This document shows positions 30,721 to 40,938 of a stretch of 64,000 bases of DNA, piece by piece; within the stretch, counting starts at the first letter, position 1, and each line of letters starts with the position of its first letter. The notes under the pieces are model-generated. The model made no database searches. It was not told the origin of the DNA and saw only the letters and a program-made list of their open reading frames with translations. The DNA is taken from contig NZ_JAPDMX010000030.1 in assembly GCF_025971955.1 (NCBI RefSeq), positions 65,752 through 129,751 on the forward strand, written 5' to 3'. A program made the translations under genes and the position numbers. The DNA is from Shewanella subflava. GTDB lineage: Bacteria > Pseudomonadota > Gammaproteobacteria > Enterobacterales > Shewanellaceae.

Positions 30721-31083
30721 GGTTACTATAAATCCGATTAATGGGCATATTCTAACTTAAAAAATAAACTAGATTAAGCCCAAATAAGGCCTCTTAGGCT
30801 TGTTGCAGTTTGTTGGTTGAAACTTATTCGAGTTCAACAGGTGTAAAGGTGGTAATTTGATTGATACCTCGCCACGGTTTATTTACATAGATGCATTTAA
30901 ATTTATCTGGCCCCCCATTCGCAAGTCGTTACCAATGCAAGCTTGAGATGCTAAACAGGCCAAAATAATCCATAAATAAAAAAATGTGCTTAGTAACGAT
31001 TTTTGCCGAGTTTGTTCTTGTATTCGTCGCTTAATTTCTATAAATTTAAACAACCGTTTAAATTATTCGTTTGAGAGACTGAT
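30721..31083. promoter_or_regulatory. intergenic region upstream of acyl-CoA dehydrogenase
   Basis: 363 bp with no gene, holding the start regions of two divergent genes and the palindrome at 31044-31063. I see nothing else that can be named. Confidence 0.5.
31044..31063. promoter_or_regulatory. PsrA-like operator
   Basis: ATTTAAACAACCGTTTAAAT is an exact 8-bp inverted repeat around AACC. The core AAAC-N4-GTTT matches the pattern bound by PsrA, the TetR-type fatty-acid regulator of Pseudomonas and Shewanella. It lies 20 bp before an acyl-CoA dehydrogenase gene, so repression relieved by acyl-CoA or fatty acid is the likely logic. The assignment is inferred from site and context. Confidence 0.6.
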
Positions 31084-32838
31084 ATGAACCCATACCAAGC
31101 GCCGCTAAAGGACATGCAATTTTTGTTAGAAGACGTATTTGAGGCAACAAATACGTGGCAACAATTGCCAGAATTATCCGAAATGGTCGATATTGATACC
31201 GCGCTTGCTATTTTAGACGAAGCTAGCAAAATCAGCCGTGATCTTATTCATCCTTTGAACAGAATCGGCGACGAGCAGGGCGTAGTGCATGAGGGTGATA
31301 ACATCATTACACCTGATGGGTTTAAAGAAGTTTATAACCAGTTCTCTGAAGGTGGCTGGGTAGGCCTATGCGGAGATGCTGAATTTGGCGGTATGGGAAT
31401 GCCCAAGATGCTTGGTATTCTAGTCGATGAAATGGGCTACAGCGCTTGTAATTCATTCGTCCTTTACAGCTCGCTGACGGCCGGCGCTGCACTCTGTATC
31501 AATGCCCATGCTAATGAAGAATTAAAAAACACCTATTTACCAAATCTATACTCTGGTCAGTGGGCTGGAGCAATGGACATGACCGAACCCCATGCAGGCT
31601 CTGATCTGCGTGGTATTCGCACCAAAGCTGTTCCGCTAGATGATGGAAGCTATGCCATTACCGGTAACAAGATCTTTATTACAGGGGGTGATCAAGATTT
31701 AACCGAAAATGTCATTCACCTTGTGCTCGCTAAACTGCCTGATTCCAAGGGCATTTCACTGTTCCTAGTGCCGAAAATCAAAGTAAACAAAGATGGCAGT
31801 CTGGGTGAGTCAAATGGTGTGACTGTAGGTTCAATAGAACACAAGATGGGCTTAAAAGCCTCGGCTACCTGCGTGATGAATTACGATAATGCAATTGGCT
31901 ATTTAGTTGGCGAGCCTGAACGTGGTTTAGTTTGTATGTTTACCATGATGAATTACGAACGATTAGCCATTGGTATTCAGGGTCTAGGTAATGCTCAAGC
32001 GGCTTATCAAATGGCCAGCGAATATGCTAAAGAGCGTTTACAAGGTGTTGCCGCAGGAGCGAAACCTACAGGCGTGTCAGATCCTATCATTGTACATGGT
32101 GACGTGAGACGCATGCTGTTAACCATTAGAGCCATGACAGAAGCTGGTAGAGCGTTATCGGTATTAACAGGTAAACAATTAGATTTAGCAAAATACGCAC
32201 AAGGCGATGTTAAAACTAAAGCTGCACAATATGTTGGATTGTTAACCCCGGTTGCTAAGGCATTTTTAACCGATAGAGGATTAGACGCCACAATCATGGC
32301 TCAGCAAGTATTTGGTGGACATGGATATATTCGTGAGACGGGGATAGAGCAGTTTGTTCGTGACACACGTATTGCGCAGATTTATGAAGGTACAAATGGT
32401 ATTCAAGCCATTGACTTTTTAGGACGTAAAGTCACGGGAGATAACGTAGAGACACTGACGTTATTCGTTAATGAATCCATAGAGACACTCAAAGCCTTGA
32501 CTCATGTTTCTGATGAGCATGTAAATCAGGTTACGACAAGATTTAATGCACTTTTAACCACTGCAACCTACATTAATGATAATAAAGGCACTCAGCCTGC
32601 ATTGATCAATGCTTCAGCGGTAGACTTTTTAGATGCTTTTGGTTACACCTTATATGGTTACTTCTGGTTAATGATGGCAGATAAATCTACCGATCATGCG
32701 GATCCTCAGTTTGCCATGCAAAAGCGTTATTTGTCTGAATTTTATATTAACAAATTACTCATTAAAGCTGATTATCATTTAGCGCAAGTTAATAATGGTG
32801 ATACATCGATTATGCAGATGCCAGCGGAAATGTTTTAA
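31084..32838 (+). CDS. acyl-CoA dehydrogenase, long (DmdC-like) form
   Basis: A 584-aa FAD enzyme introducing the alpha-beta double bond into acyl-CoA. AGAMDMTEPHAGSDL is the FAD/substrate signature, and YEGTNGIQAIDFLGRKV carries the Glu base region and the conserved C-terminal motif. The extra C-terminal domain of about 130 residues places it in the long subgroup that includes DmdC-type enzymes. The chain length of its substrate is unknown. Its probable operator suggests induction by fatty acids. Confidence 0.88.
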   Translation: MNPYQAPLKDMQFLLEDVFEATNTWQQLPELSEMVDIDTALAILDEASKISRDLIHPLNRIGDEQGVVHEGDNIITPDGFKEVYNQFSEGGWVGLCGDAEFGGMGMPKMLGILVDEMGYSACNSFVLYSSLTAGAALCINAHANEELKNTYLPNLYSGQWAGAMDMTEPHAGSDLRGIRTKAVPLDDGSYAITGNKIFITGGDQDLTENVIHLVLAKLPDSKGISLFLVPKIKVNKDGSLGESNGVTVGSIEHKMGLKASATCVMNYDNAIGYLVGEPERGLVCMFTMMNYERLAIGIQGLGNAQAAYQMASEYAKERLQGVAAGAKPTGVSDPIIVHGDVRRMLLTIRAMTEAGRALSVLTGKQLDLAKYAQGDVKTKAAQYVGLLTPVAKAFLTDRGLDATIMAQQVFGGHGYIRETGIEQFVRDTRIAQIYEGTNGIQAIDFLGRKVTGDNVETLTLFVNESIETLKALTHVSDEHVNQVTTRFNALLTTATYINDNKGTQPALINASAVDFLDAFGYTLYGYFWLMMADKSTDHADPQFAMQKRYLSEFYINKLLIKADYHLAQVNNGDTSIMQMPAEMF

Positions 32839-32869
32839 AATTTATTTGTCTAACTTTCTATTATTTAAA

Positions 32870-32900
32870 ACAAAAAAGCACCGTTAAGATGCTTTTTTGT
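32870..32900 (+). terminator. acyl-CoA dehydrogenase terminator
   Basis: ACAAAAAAGCA and TGCTTTTTTGT pair around a 9-base loop, with the T-rich arm acting as the tail, about 30 bp after the stop. Confidence 0.75.
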
Positions 32901-33121
32901 TGTCTAGGAGTCATGAAGCTCAGCTTTTGATTATCTATGCAGCACAAATTGCGCTTTGTAATGTTAACTGCGATAAATTGACTTGCCATCGGCCTCAAAG
33001 ATGTGTGAAGACGACGTTAGAGCAATACCCAATTAGATACACCTTGTACCAGTTTTATTTGAAATAAATGAATATGAATATGTTAAAACTCACTTATTCA
33101 ACACTTATCATGATTTGATGC

Positions 33122-34642
33122 TTATTCAGATAAAGGGTCAATCAACACTTGTGGTTGCTTCACTAATGGCATATCCATTAAACCTTGTAATAATACCGCC
33201 GAAAATGGGGCTTTTTGTTTACGCTTAATTTGTGGACTTAAACCATTTTCAATCAACACAAATAAATATGTTTTGCCATTTGACGCAATAAATTGCCCCG
33301 CCAAATTTGCGACGCCCAACATACTGCCCGTTTTCGCCATCACCTTATTTTTTAATGGTGGCTTATTAAAATATCGCTTGTATCTTAATGTGCCGCTTTT
33401 ACCGGCAACAGGTAAGCTATCGAGCAGATAATGATAATTTGGATCCGTTGCAATTACTTTTAATACCGACATTACGTGTTCAGCGGCTAATAAATTATAG
33501 CGTGATAAACCTGAGCCATCAGCCACATTGGCAGTTGTTAAATCGATGCCAAACTCTTGTAACATAGCGACAAATGCTTTGGTGGTTTGATTAAAATTTA
33601 ATGGCTGGTTAACATATTTTTCTGCGCTGGTGCGGAGTAAAGCCTCTGCCATTAAATTATCTGATTTGAGTAACATCTCATCTATCAATTCGATAAGTGG
33701 AGCTGATAAGTGGCGCGCAATGAGAGTGAATGCTTGCGGGCGTTGCAATTCTGCTTGAACAATTATTTGACCATTAAAGCTGATGTTATGCTTTTTAAAA
33801 ATACTTTTAACCACATTCACCGCATATCCTTGGGGCTCACTGACCGCAATCGCCAGAGGGAGTGATTTAGCCCCAGAATAACAGCCCTTTATTGTAAAGT
33901 GGTTACTGTCTTTACGTGAAAGCTGCAGATCACACGGAACTCCTTTTTGTTTGGTTTGTGTATAGACGGCCTCATTTTCAACAAATATAGGTCTTTTCCC
34001 CATCACTTTTAATGTTGCCGTGTTATTAACACCATTGGCACTTAGACGAGCAAAAACACAATTTTTATCAATAATAAAGCTCGACAGCGGCGCGGCATAA
34101 CATATCCCTAAATCATCCCACACCCAGCCTGGTGCTTGAAGTTGATCTTGATGATGGCCGATTATATGAATGTTACCATCAATCTTTTTTACCCCAGCCT
34201 TTGATAAATTGTTTATCAAATCGGTCAAATCACTTTGTTTTAAGGTAGGATCACCTGAAAATTCAATATAAACATTATCATTCAACGTGCCACTCACAGT
34301 AGATAAAGGCTTATCAGTGTATAAACTGGTTTGATAATGAAAAGATTGACCGAGTTGTTTTGCACTGATCAAGGCTGTGAGTAGTTTTTGAATGCTTGCA
34401 GGATTCATGAGTGCGTAGGCGTTTTGTTGATACACACTTCGATTATCATTTAAGTCCCAAACACTGAGTGCCACTAAAGACTGTTTAGGCGTGATAAAGT
34501 CCATCAATGCCATGACATGTTGTTGATCTTCTGATGGTAACTGTATAGATGATTCTTCTGAGTGAGCAAGGTTCACCGTAGAATAAACAGTGACGAATAA
34601 CAAATAAGGCAATATGAAACGGTTAATTTTAGCTAAACGCAT
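33122..34642 (-). CDS. dacB: D-alanyl-D-alanine carboxypeptidase/endopeptidase (PBP4)
   Basis: A 506-aa S13-family penicillin-binding protein of the periplasm. There is a signal peptide (about 1-28, cut near LAHS-EES). SIQK at 83-86 is the SxxK active site, SDN lies in LLKSDNLMAE, and AKTGSM is the KTG motif. A large insert domain lies between SxxK and SxN, as in DacB. It trims or cuts peptidoglycan cross-links. The gene stands alone. Confidence 0.93.
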   Translation of the reverse strand: MRLAKINRFILPYLLFVTVYSTVNLAHSEESSIQLPSEDQQHVMALMDFITPKQSLVALSVWDLNDNRSVYQQNAYALMNPASIQKLLTALISAKQLGQSFHYQTSLYTDKPLSTVSGTLNDNVYIEFSGDPTLKQSDLTDLINNLSKAGVKKIDGNIHIIGHHQDQLQAPGWVWDDLGICYAAPLSSFIIDKNCVFARLSANGVNNTATLKVMGKRPIFVENEAVYTQTKQKGVPCDLQLSRKDSNHFTIKGCYSGAKSLPLAIAVSEPQGYAVNVVKSIFKKHNISFNGQIIVQAELQRPQAFTLIARHLSAPLIELIDEMLLKSDNLMAEALLRTSAEKYVNQPLNFNQTTKAFVAMLQEFGIDLTTANVADGSGLSRYNLLAAEHVMSVLKVIATDPNYHYLLDSLPVAGKSGTLRYKRYFNKPPLKNKVMAKTGSMLGVANLAGQFIASNGKTYLFVLIENGLSPQIKRKQKAPFSAVLLQGLMDMPLVKQPQVLIDPLSE

Positions 34643-34874
34643 ATAGATACTAATTTTGAACGGCTTAGCGACTAAATTACGCCATATTGATCTCTTTTGA
34701 AATCCTTTGCATCAAATAAACATTAAATGTGTTTTTACTTAACCCAATGACACAAATGCTTATAAAATAAGCGTTATAAGGGCTTGTTTAATGCGTTTGA
34801 TGAGAAATTTCTTGCTCATTCGATGTTATATCGGTACTTTCTATGCCAATTTATTCATCATCCGAGTTAGCAAC

Positions 34875-35207
34875 ATGCCTCATATCACAATACGCGGAGT
34901 GACACCGTACATTGCCGAGACCATAAGCAACTCACTATTTGAACAGTTATCAATTATCTGCGGTAACACCAAAAGTAGTTATACGTTAGAGTTATTAGCA
35001 TCAAAACAATTTACCGGTACAACACCTTTTTTGAAATTCGTTTTGGTTGAGATATTTTGGTTTCCACGTGAGAAGCCAATTCAAGATGCTGTCGAATGCG
35101 CTATTCGCGATACCCTTACAGCTGTGGACGATTCATTAAATGATATCGCTGTTATGTTTCACGTATTAGATCGTCAACGTTACTATCGCAATGGTAAACA
35201 TTTTTAA
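34875..35207 (+). CDS. DUF1904 family protein
   Basis: A 110-aa protein starting MPHITIRGV, the conserved start of DUF1904. The fold is probably like tautomerases/macrophage inhibitory factor relatives, with Pro exposed after removal of Met. WFPREKPIQDAVECAI is conserved. Function is unknown. An open frame continues 84 bp upstream to an ATG at 34791, but the family start and the lack of similarity favour 34875. It ends just before pssA, whose ribosome site overlaps its stop. Confidence 0.75.
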   Translation: MPHITIRGVTPYIAETISNSLFEQLSIICGNTKSSYTLELLASKQFTGTTPFLKFVLVEIFWFPREKPIQDAVECAIRDTLTAVDDSLNDIAVMFHVLDRQRYYRNGKHF

Positions 35208-35217
35208 GGAGGATGCC

Positions 35218-36531
35218 TTGCTGGACAAGCTAGGTGGAATTTCACTATCACCTGATGCATTAAGTTGGTTGTTAACACCCGAAAACTTTAAAAAAACGTT
35301 AATGGACCATATTGCTTCAGCCCAAACATCCATTTATATCGCAGCTTTGTATCTTGAAGATGACGAAGCGGGTAGAGAAGTACTGCAAGCACTTCTTCAT
35401 GCTAAAGCGTGTAATCCGCAGTTAGATGTAAAAGTCCTTGTTGACTATCATCGTGCACGCCGTGGATTAATTGGCCAAAAAGGGGACAGTGGTAACTATA
35501 TTTTATATCGTAAAGCCATCGCTGAAGCTGAATATCCCATTGATATTTTAGGCGTGCCAGTCAAGTCGCGTGAATTTATGGGCGTCCTGCATTTAAAAGG
35601 CTTCATTATAGATGACACTGTGATTTACAGCGGTGCAAGTATAAATAATATTTATATGCAACAGGGCGATAAATATCGTTTTGATCGTTACCATGTTATC
35701 AAAAGTGCAGAACTCGCAAAAAGCATGCGAAGTATGATCCAGCAATTTATTATCAATGATCCTGCCGTTACAGCCTTAACACAACCTGCTGACACTGAAG
35801 TGGTGGGGGAAAAGAACGATATTCGCAGTTTTAAAGGTCGTTTGTCTCAAGCTAAATATGACTATCTTTCAACTCGAACTGGCAATCGAGTTACGCCTTT
35901 GATTGGTTTAGGTAAAAAAGATAATGCTCTTAACCAAGCTGTAATTGACCTAGTTGATAGTGCCACTAAGCACCTTTTTATTTGCACGCCTTACTTTAAT
36001 CCTCCGGCAGCTTTATCAAAAGTTATCACCAAAAAGTTAAAAGAGGGAGTGAAAGTCGATATTGTTGTTGGCGATAAGACGGCAAATGACTTCTATATTC
36101 CACCCGAAAAAGATTTTTCAACTATTGGTGCTTTGCCATATATGTATGAGCAGTCGTTACGTAAATTTGCCAAACGTCAACAATGGGCAATAGAGTCGGG
36201 GCTACTTAATATCTTTTTGTGGAAACATGAACATAATTCCTATCATTTAAAAGGAATAAGTTGTGATAACAAAAAACACTTGATCACGGGGTCAAATTTA
36301 AACCCACGAGCTTGGGCACTGGATCTTGAAAATGGCTTGCTATTACACGATGAATCTGGAAGTTGGAAACAGTCATTCACAAATGAACAAGCGCATATTT
36401 TGCAACATACCGAAAGGCTATTTCACTATAGCCAATTAGATTCGTTACGAACTTATCCTCAACCAGTACAAAAAATTATGAATCGCATTCGGCGATTAAA
36501 AGCAGACTTTTTGCTTAAACGTATTTTATAA
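35218..36531 (+). CDS. pssA: CDP-diacylglycerol-serine O-phosphatidyltransferase
   Basis: Phosphatidylserine synthase, which makes the precursor of phosphatidylethanolamine. It is a phospholipase-D-superfamily enzyme with two HKD motifs, HLKGFIIDD and HLKGISCDN (H-x-K-x4-D), the second followed by GSNLNPRAWALDLENG. I use TTG 35218, which sits five bases after a perfect AAGGAGG, giving 437 aa (E. coli has 451). The ATG at 35191 would lie upstream of that site and inside DUF1904. Confidence 0.93.
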   Translation: MLDKLGGISLSPDALSWLLTPENFKKTLMDHIASAQTSIYIAALYLEDDEAGREVLQALLHAKACNPQLDVKVLVDYHRARRGLIGQKGDSGNYILYRKAIAEAEYPIDILGVPVKSREFMGVLHLKGFIIDDTVIYSGASINNIYMQQGDKYRFDRYHVIKSAELAKSMRSMIQQFIINDPAVTALTQPADTEVVGEKNDIRSFKGRLSQAKYDYLSTRTGNRVTPLIGLGKKDNALNQAVIDLVDSATKHLFICTPYFNPPAALSKVITKKLKEGVKVDIVVGDKTANDFYIPPEKDFSTIGALPYMYEQSLRKFAKRQQWAIESGLLNIFLWKHEHNSYHLKGISCDNKKHLITGSNLNPRAWALDLENGLLLHDESGSWKQSFTNEQAHILQHTERLFHYSQLDSLRTYPQPVQKIMNRIRRLKADFLLKRIL

Positions 36532-36550
36532 TGACTCAATAATTTTTCTA

Positions 36551-36581
36551 AAATCATCACTGTTAACAGTGATGATTTTTT
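36551..36581 (+). terminator. pssA terminator
   Basis: AAATCATCACTGTTAACAGT continues as GATGATTTTTT: a perfect self-complementary hairpin with a T-run, 20 bp after pssA and just before the next gene. Confidence 0.85.
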
Positions 36582-36600
36582 CATTACATGAGCCAAGGTT

Positions 36601-37371
36601 ATGACGGACAAGTCAATAGCATCACCGCACGCCGTCCACCAGTTATATCAATACAGAAAATCACTCTCAACCAAGCCTTTTGGTGCCAGAGGTAAAAAAC
36701 TCATTCGCTGTGACTTTTGCTTGCTTGGTGTACAGTTTTGTACCTGCCATCTTCGTGAATCACTTAATTCTTCACTCAGTTTTATGCTGATAATGTACGA
36801 TGATGAAGTACTCAAACCCACTAACTCTGGGCGGTTAATCGCTGATTTGATCCCTGATACCCATGCATTTTTGTGGAATAGAACCGAACCTGCTGCACAA
36901 ATGCTAGCTTTACTCGAAAGTAATATTTACCAACCCTATTTAATTTTTCCTGAGCAATATATTGAAAATGACCAAACGGTCATTAGCCAGATCACTCATG
37001 ACAATTTATCCACTAAACGTCCGTTATTGGTGATGTTAGATGGCAGTTGGCGTGAAGCAATCAAAATGTACCGTAAAAGTCCTTACTTACAAAAAATGCC
37101 CGTATTATCTTTTGCACCTGAGATGTTGGCAACTTATGCGTTACGTAAAGGTAGTCATGAATTTCAATTAGGTACAGCGGAAGTTGCGGCATTAGCAATC
37201 GAGGCTGCAGGAGAACCCCTAAATGGTATCGTGTTACAAAAGTGGTTTGATTTGTTTGTTGAGTCTTCCTTATTAGGCCGAAATAGACGGGCCAAAGACA
37301 CTCTCACGCCAATCATTCAGTTTGAAATGCAGTATAAAAATGCCCTACAGGCAACTAAACATGCGCCATAA
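36601..37371 (+). CDS. tapT: DTW-domain tRNA-uridine aminocarboxypropyltransferase
   Basis: A 256-aa member of the DTW family (YfiP/TapT), which makes acp3U at position 47 of tRNAs using SAM. The eponymous motif appears as LDGSWREAIKM (Ser in place of Thr). A cysteine cluster CDFCLLGVQFCTC near residue 40 probably binds zinc. KGSHEFQLGTAEVAA is the C-terminal signature. The specific tRNA target is inferred from the family. Confidence 0.82.
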   Translation: MTDKSIASPHAVHQLYQYRKSLSTKPFGARGKKLIRCDFCLLGVQFCTCHLRESLNSSLSFMLIMYDDEVLKPTNSGRLIADLIPDTHAFLWNRTEPAAQMLALLESNIYQPYLIFPEQYIENDQTVISQITHDNLSTKRPLLVMLDGSWREAIKMYRKSPYLQKMPVLSFAPEMLATYALRKGSHEFQLGTAEVAALAIEAAGEPLNGIVLQKWFDLFVESSLLGRNRRAKDTLTPIIQFEMQYKNALQATKHAP

Positions 37372-37458
37372 TGGGTTAATTTATTCGCGATTGTCCTGTA
37401 GACGCAGTAAGATAAAGTTTGCTAACAAGTTTCAATTTCTTCCAAGGACAATTAACCC

Positions 37459-37827
37459 ATGAGTGATGGAGCCACTAACCAAGGTTCAAATCGTGTTAAT
37501 CATAAATTGGTGATCCTTTACCGACTTGAGCCTGGATGTTTAGGGCCAGATGGGATTGATCATATTGAAGTATTTTGCCTTATTGCCCAGAAGGCATTGC
37601 ATTCACTTAATGCTGATATTTGTCAGTGGCAGCTAACCCCAAGATTTGATAAAAGTTTAGATGAAGCACAATATAGTCTAGCGGGCAAAATTCTGACTAA
37701 AGACAAAGCAATTAAATACATGCATGCGTGCAATGCAGAACTTAGCCAACTTGAAGAATTTTTTGAAGACAAACTTACTGAACTGATTAATAAGTATATT
37801 GCGAGGAAACTTCCTTCTTCAGAATAA
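37459..37827 (+). CDS. hypothetical protein, 122 aa
   Basis: A small acidic soluble protein with a C-terminal helical stretch (ELSQLEEFFEDKLTELINKY). I do not recognise a family. AAGGACA lies upstream of the ATG. It is followed after 21 bp by the RecQ-like gene, suggesting an operon. Confidence 0.65.
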   Translation: MSDGATNQGSNRVNHKLVILYRLEPGCLGPDGIDHIEVFCLIAQKALHSLNADICQWQLTPRFDKSLDEAQYSLAGKILTKDKAIKYMHACNAELSQLEEFFEDKLTELINKYIARKLPSSE

Positions 37828-37848
37828 ACGATAACATTAGGATTACCC

Positions 37849-39807
37849 ATGTTCGAAAATCAAAACCACGCGACTTTATTAGTTCAATTACAACAGTTTT
37901 TTGGTTTTGAATCATTTAGGGAAGGTCAGTTAGCCACAATTGAACAAGTGATTGACGGTCATTCAACCTTAGCAATATTTCCAACAGGGTCAGGTAAGTC
38001 GTTGTGTTACCAGCTAAGTGCGTTGAATTTACCCCATGTGACCTTGGTTATTTCTCCACTGCTCGCGTTAATTCATGACCAGTTGTTATTTTTAAAATCA
38101 AAAGGGATTAATGCTGCGAGTATTGACTCCGGCTTGAATCAACAACAAATCCAATCTGTAATGCAATCGGTCAAACAAGGCGATTGTAAAATTTTAATGG
38201 TGTCTGTTGAACGTTTCAAGAATGAGCGATTTAGGCAATTTCTTTCGCAGATCAAGATATCCCAACTTGTGGTGGATGAAGCCCATTGTATTTCAGAATG
38301 GGGCCATAACTTTAGGCCTGATTATTTAAAAATCCCCCAACTTTGCCAAATATTCGCTATTCCGCAAGTGCTTTTACTTACCGCAACAGCAACTAAAAAA
38401 GTTAAGATGGACATGTGTGCTCGATTTGCCATTGAGCCGCAACATGTAGTCCAAACGGGTTTTTATCGTAACAACCTTAATCTACAAATTCAGCCAGTGG
38501 TGCAAGCCGATAAAAACATGGCCTTAGTTAATAATATTAACCACCTCACTGGCAGCGGAATTGTTTATGTGACGCTTCAACAAACCGCCGAACATGTTGC
38601 GCAATACTTAAAATTAGCGGGCATTAATGCCACCTCTTACCATGCAGGAATGGATACCGAATCAAGACAACAAATTCAGCAACAATTTATGTCTAATCAA
38701 GTGCAAGTGATTGTGGCGACTATTGCATTTGGAATGGGAATAGACAAATCAGATATTCGTTTTGTTATCCATTACGATTTACCTAAGTCGATTGAGAATT
38801 ACAGCCAAGAAATCGGCAGAGCTGGACGAGATGGTCAGCCATCAACCTGCATAACGTTAGCCAATTTAGATGGATTAAACACCATTGAAAACTTCGTTTA
38901 TGCGGATACCCCTGACTTAGCCGATGTTACCTTATTGCTCAACATCATTAAGCAGGAAACAGATAAAACAGGCACTTGGGAAATGCAAGAGTTAGCACTC
39001 TCAAAAGCCTGTAACATTAAAACCTTGCCATTAAAAACCTTATTAGTGCAATTAGAATTGCACGGTATCATTGAACCCCGCTTTGCTTATTTTGCCGATT
39101 TTAAGTATCAACTGTTAGTTGACAAATCAGTACTACTTAGCCGTTTTAACGCATCCAGAGCTGACTTTTTACAGCATATTTTTGATCATACCCAGTTTAA
39201 AAAAATCTGGGGGCAGCTCGATTTTGATGGGCTACATCAAGCCACTCAAACTCCCCGTGCTAAAGTTGTGGCCGCATTGGAATATTTAGCCGAGCAAGAT
39301 CTGATTATTTTAGAAACAAAAAAAATGACTCAGGTATTTCATGTTAATATGAAAGACCTTATGCAGCATACCATCGCGACACAAATGCAGCAGTACTTTA
39401 AAGACAAAGAAACCAAAGAAATAAAACGGATTGCTCAATTGGTACGTTTTTTTGAGCTAACGTCTTGTTTATCAAATAACTTAGCCAACTACTTTGATGA
39501 TAAACAGGCACCTATTCATTGCCAGCATTGCAGTGTCTGTGATGGACGGCCTGCACAGTTACCCGTAACTCAAATTAGTCAAGTTATTGATGATACACAA
39601 CTTAGCCAGTATATCGACGAGTTGAAGCAACATGTTGCCAGTAAAAATATCATACTTAGCCATACCACAATCATTAAATTTTTAGCCGGTATGAGTGTGC
39701 CAATTTTTGCAAGGCTGAAGGTTAAAAATTTAGCAGGGCATGGCGCGTTAAGTGAATGGCGTTATCAAGATATCGCTAATGCTATAGACACTTTGGAGGA
39801 TAAATGA
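37849..39807 (+). CDS. RecQ-family ATP-dependent DNA helicase
   Basis: A 652-aa SF2 helicase. TGSGKS (46-51) is Walker A, VVDEAHCISEWGHNFR is the DEAH box and aromatic-rich loop of RecQ, and SYHAGMD and EIGRAGRDG are motifs IV-VI. A zinc site is partly visible as CQHCSVCDG. Unlike E. coli RecQ it has no obvious HRDC domain; a different winged-helix-like C-terminal region fills that space. It probably unwinds recombination or replication intermediates. The next gene overlaps its last four bases. Confidence 0.88.
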   Translation: MFENQNHATLLVQLQQFFGFESFREGQLATIEQVIDGHSTLAIFPTGSGKSLCYQLSALNLPHVTLVISPLLALIHDQLLFLKSKGINAASIDSGLNQQQIQSVMQSVKQGDCKILMVSVERFKNERFRQFLSQIKISQLVVDEAHCISEWGHNFRPDYLKIPQLCQIFAIPQVLLLTATATKKVKMDMCARFAIEPQHVVQTGFYRNNLNLQIQPVVQADKNMALVNNINHLTGSGIVYVTLQQTAEHVAQYLKLAGINATSYHAGMDTESRQQIQQQFMSNQVQVIVATIAFGMGIDKSDIRFVIHYDLPKSIENYSQEIGRAGRDGQPSTCITLANLDGLNTIENFVYADTPDLADVTLLLNIIKQETDKTGTWEMQELALSKACNIKTLPLKTLLVQLELHGIIEPRFAYFADFKYQLLVDKSVLLSRFNASRADFLQHIFDHTQFKKIWGQLDFDGLHQATQTPRAKVVAALEYLAEQDLIILETKKMTQVFHVNMKDLMQHTIATQMQQYFKDKETKEIKRIAQLVRFFELTSCLSNNLANYFDDKQAPIHCQHCSVCDGRPAQLPVTQISQVIDDTQLSQYIDELKQHVASKNIILSHTTIIKFLAGMSVPIFARLKVKNLAGHGALSEWRYQDIANAIDTLEDK

Positions 39808-40079
39808 TTATTGATAGTGATGAACTACTTAAAAAACATTCAAATTTAATTCACAGCGAGGGAGTCACCGTTGAATCCCATACCCAGCGTGAGCAGGGTG
39901 AGTGGTTTTTACAAACCTTGATGGTGAAAGGTTATGATGTGCCGTTTAAGTATCGTCGTAATAAAAAATATAAAAACTTAACCGGCCAAAAAGTCAATTT
40001 AACCTATTACCCAAGAGAAGAAACCATAGCGGGTTTTAAAGTTGAAACCATGCAGGTTGTGCGTATTAGGCGGTTTTAG
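39804..40079 (+). CDS. small conserved protein coupled to RecQ-like gene
   Basis: A 91-aa basic protein whose ATG overlaps the helicase stop (ATGA), so the two are translationally coupled. The sequence VKGYDVPFKYRRNKKYKNLT looks like a nucleic-acid-binding surface. No family is recognised. Coupling suggests a helper of the helicase; this is inference. Confidence 0.7.
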   Translation: MIIDSDELLKKHSNLIHSEGVTVESHTQREQGEWFLQTLMVKGYDVPFKYRRNKKYKNLTGQKVNLTYYPREETIAGFKVETMQVVRIRRF

Positions 40080-40134
40080 TTAACGTTAAACACTAGCTCG
40101 GGGATCAAGCCGAGCTAATTGGGATAATTAATCA

Positions 40135-40680
40135 TTATTTACTGAAAGTAAAAGGGCTATCAGCGCGCCAAATGCGGTAACGCAGTTCAGTATTTTCTGG
40201 TAAATAGAATATTTTTGGCAAGCGACTGTCGTAATTTACCTTAATACTTTCTCCCAGCATGACAAATTGGGTAGTTTTAGGATCTTTACACATCATCATA
40301 GTACTTGGGCCTGACATGACATTATCTACTTTGACATAATCATAACCCCAACCTTCAACTGTCACAGTTTGCACATCACCCATTAATCGGTGTCGATTAC
40401 AATCAACTAATTTATTTTGGCCGATTTGAATCTCTAGTAAAAAATCATCTTCATTGGCCAATTTCGGTAACGTAATAACATGTTGTTGCATACCACTGGC
40501 AGCCACAGGAAACATGTTAATTTGGTCCGATGTACTTGGATGACTTTGAGTAAATACCTCAGTTTGAACTGCAGGTGTATTCAGTTGTTCCTGTTCGATA
40601 GGACTTGTTGCCATTGCACTTCCTGACACTGTCATACTCAAACCAATAAAACCCGCCATGATATGGGATGTATTAATCAT
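40135..40680 (-). CDS. eco: ecotin, periplasmic serine protease inhibitor
   Basis: A 181-aa protein with a signal peptide (about 1-24, ending AMA-TS). The mature core matches ecotin: IGQNKLVDCNRHRLMGD, EGWGYDYVKVDNV and the reactive-site loop GPSTMMMCKD, with Met at P1 as in E. coli. The two cysteines flanking the loop can form the family disulfide. Ecotin dimers inhibit trypsin-like proteases outside the cell and protect from host or predator proteases. The N-terminal linker of about 40 residues is longer than in E. coli. Confidence 0.9.
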   Translation of the reverse strand: MINTSHIMAGFIGLSMTVSGSAMATSPIEQEQLNTPAVQTEVFTQSHPSTSDQINMFPVAASGMQQHVITLPKLANEDDFLLEIQIGQNKLVDCNRHRLMGDVQTVTVEGWGYDYVKVDNVMSGPSTMMMCKDPKTTQFVMLGESIKVNYDSRLPKIFYLPENTELRYRIWRADSPFTFSK

Positions 40681-40938
40681 AAAAACCTCTGTTGAAAGTC
40701 CTAATTTTAAAGACTTTAGAATGATTTAATTCAGTAACGATAAGTGTAAACGTAAATATTATGGAAAAGGGTTAAATTTTTTTAAAACTTACGTCAACTT
40801 ATTCTTGTTTATTATTTTGAGATGAATACGTAAATTAGCAATAACATATTACAGCTAAACATTTGTTTTCCTGTAACAAGTGTGACATAACATAGTGATA
40901 ATACTTAACATAACAAAAATATTCTTAGGTAGTCCTAG

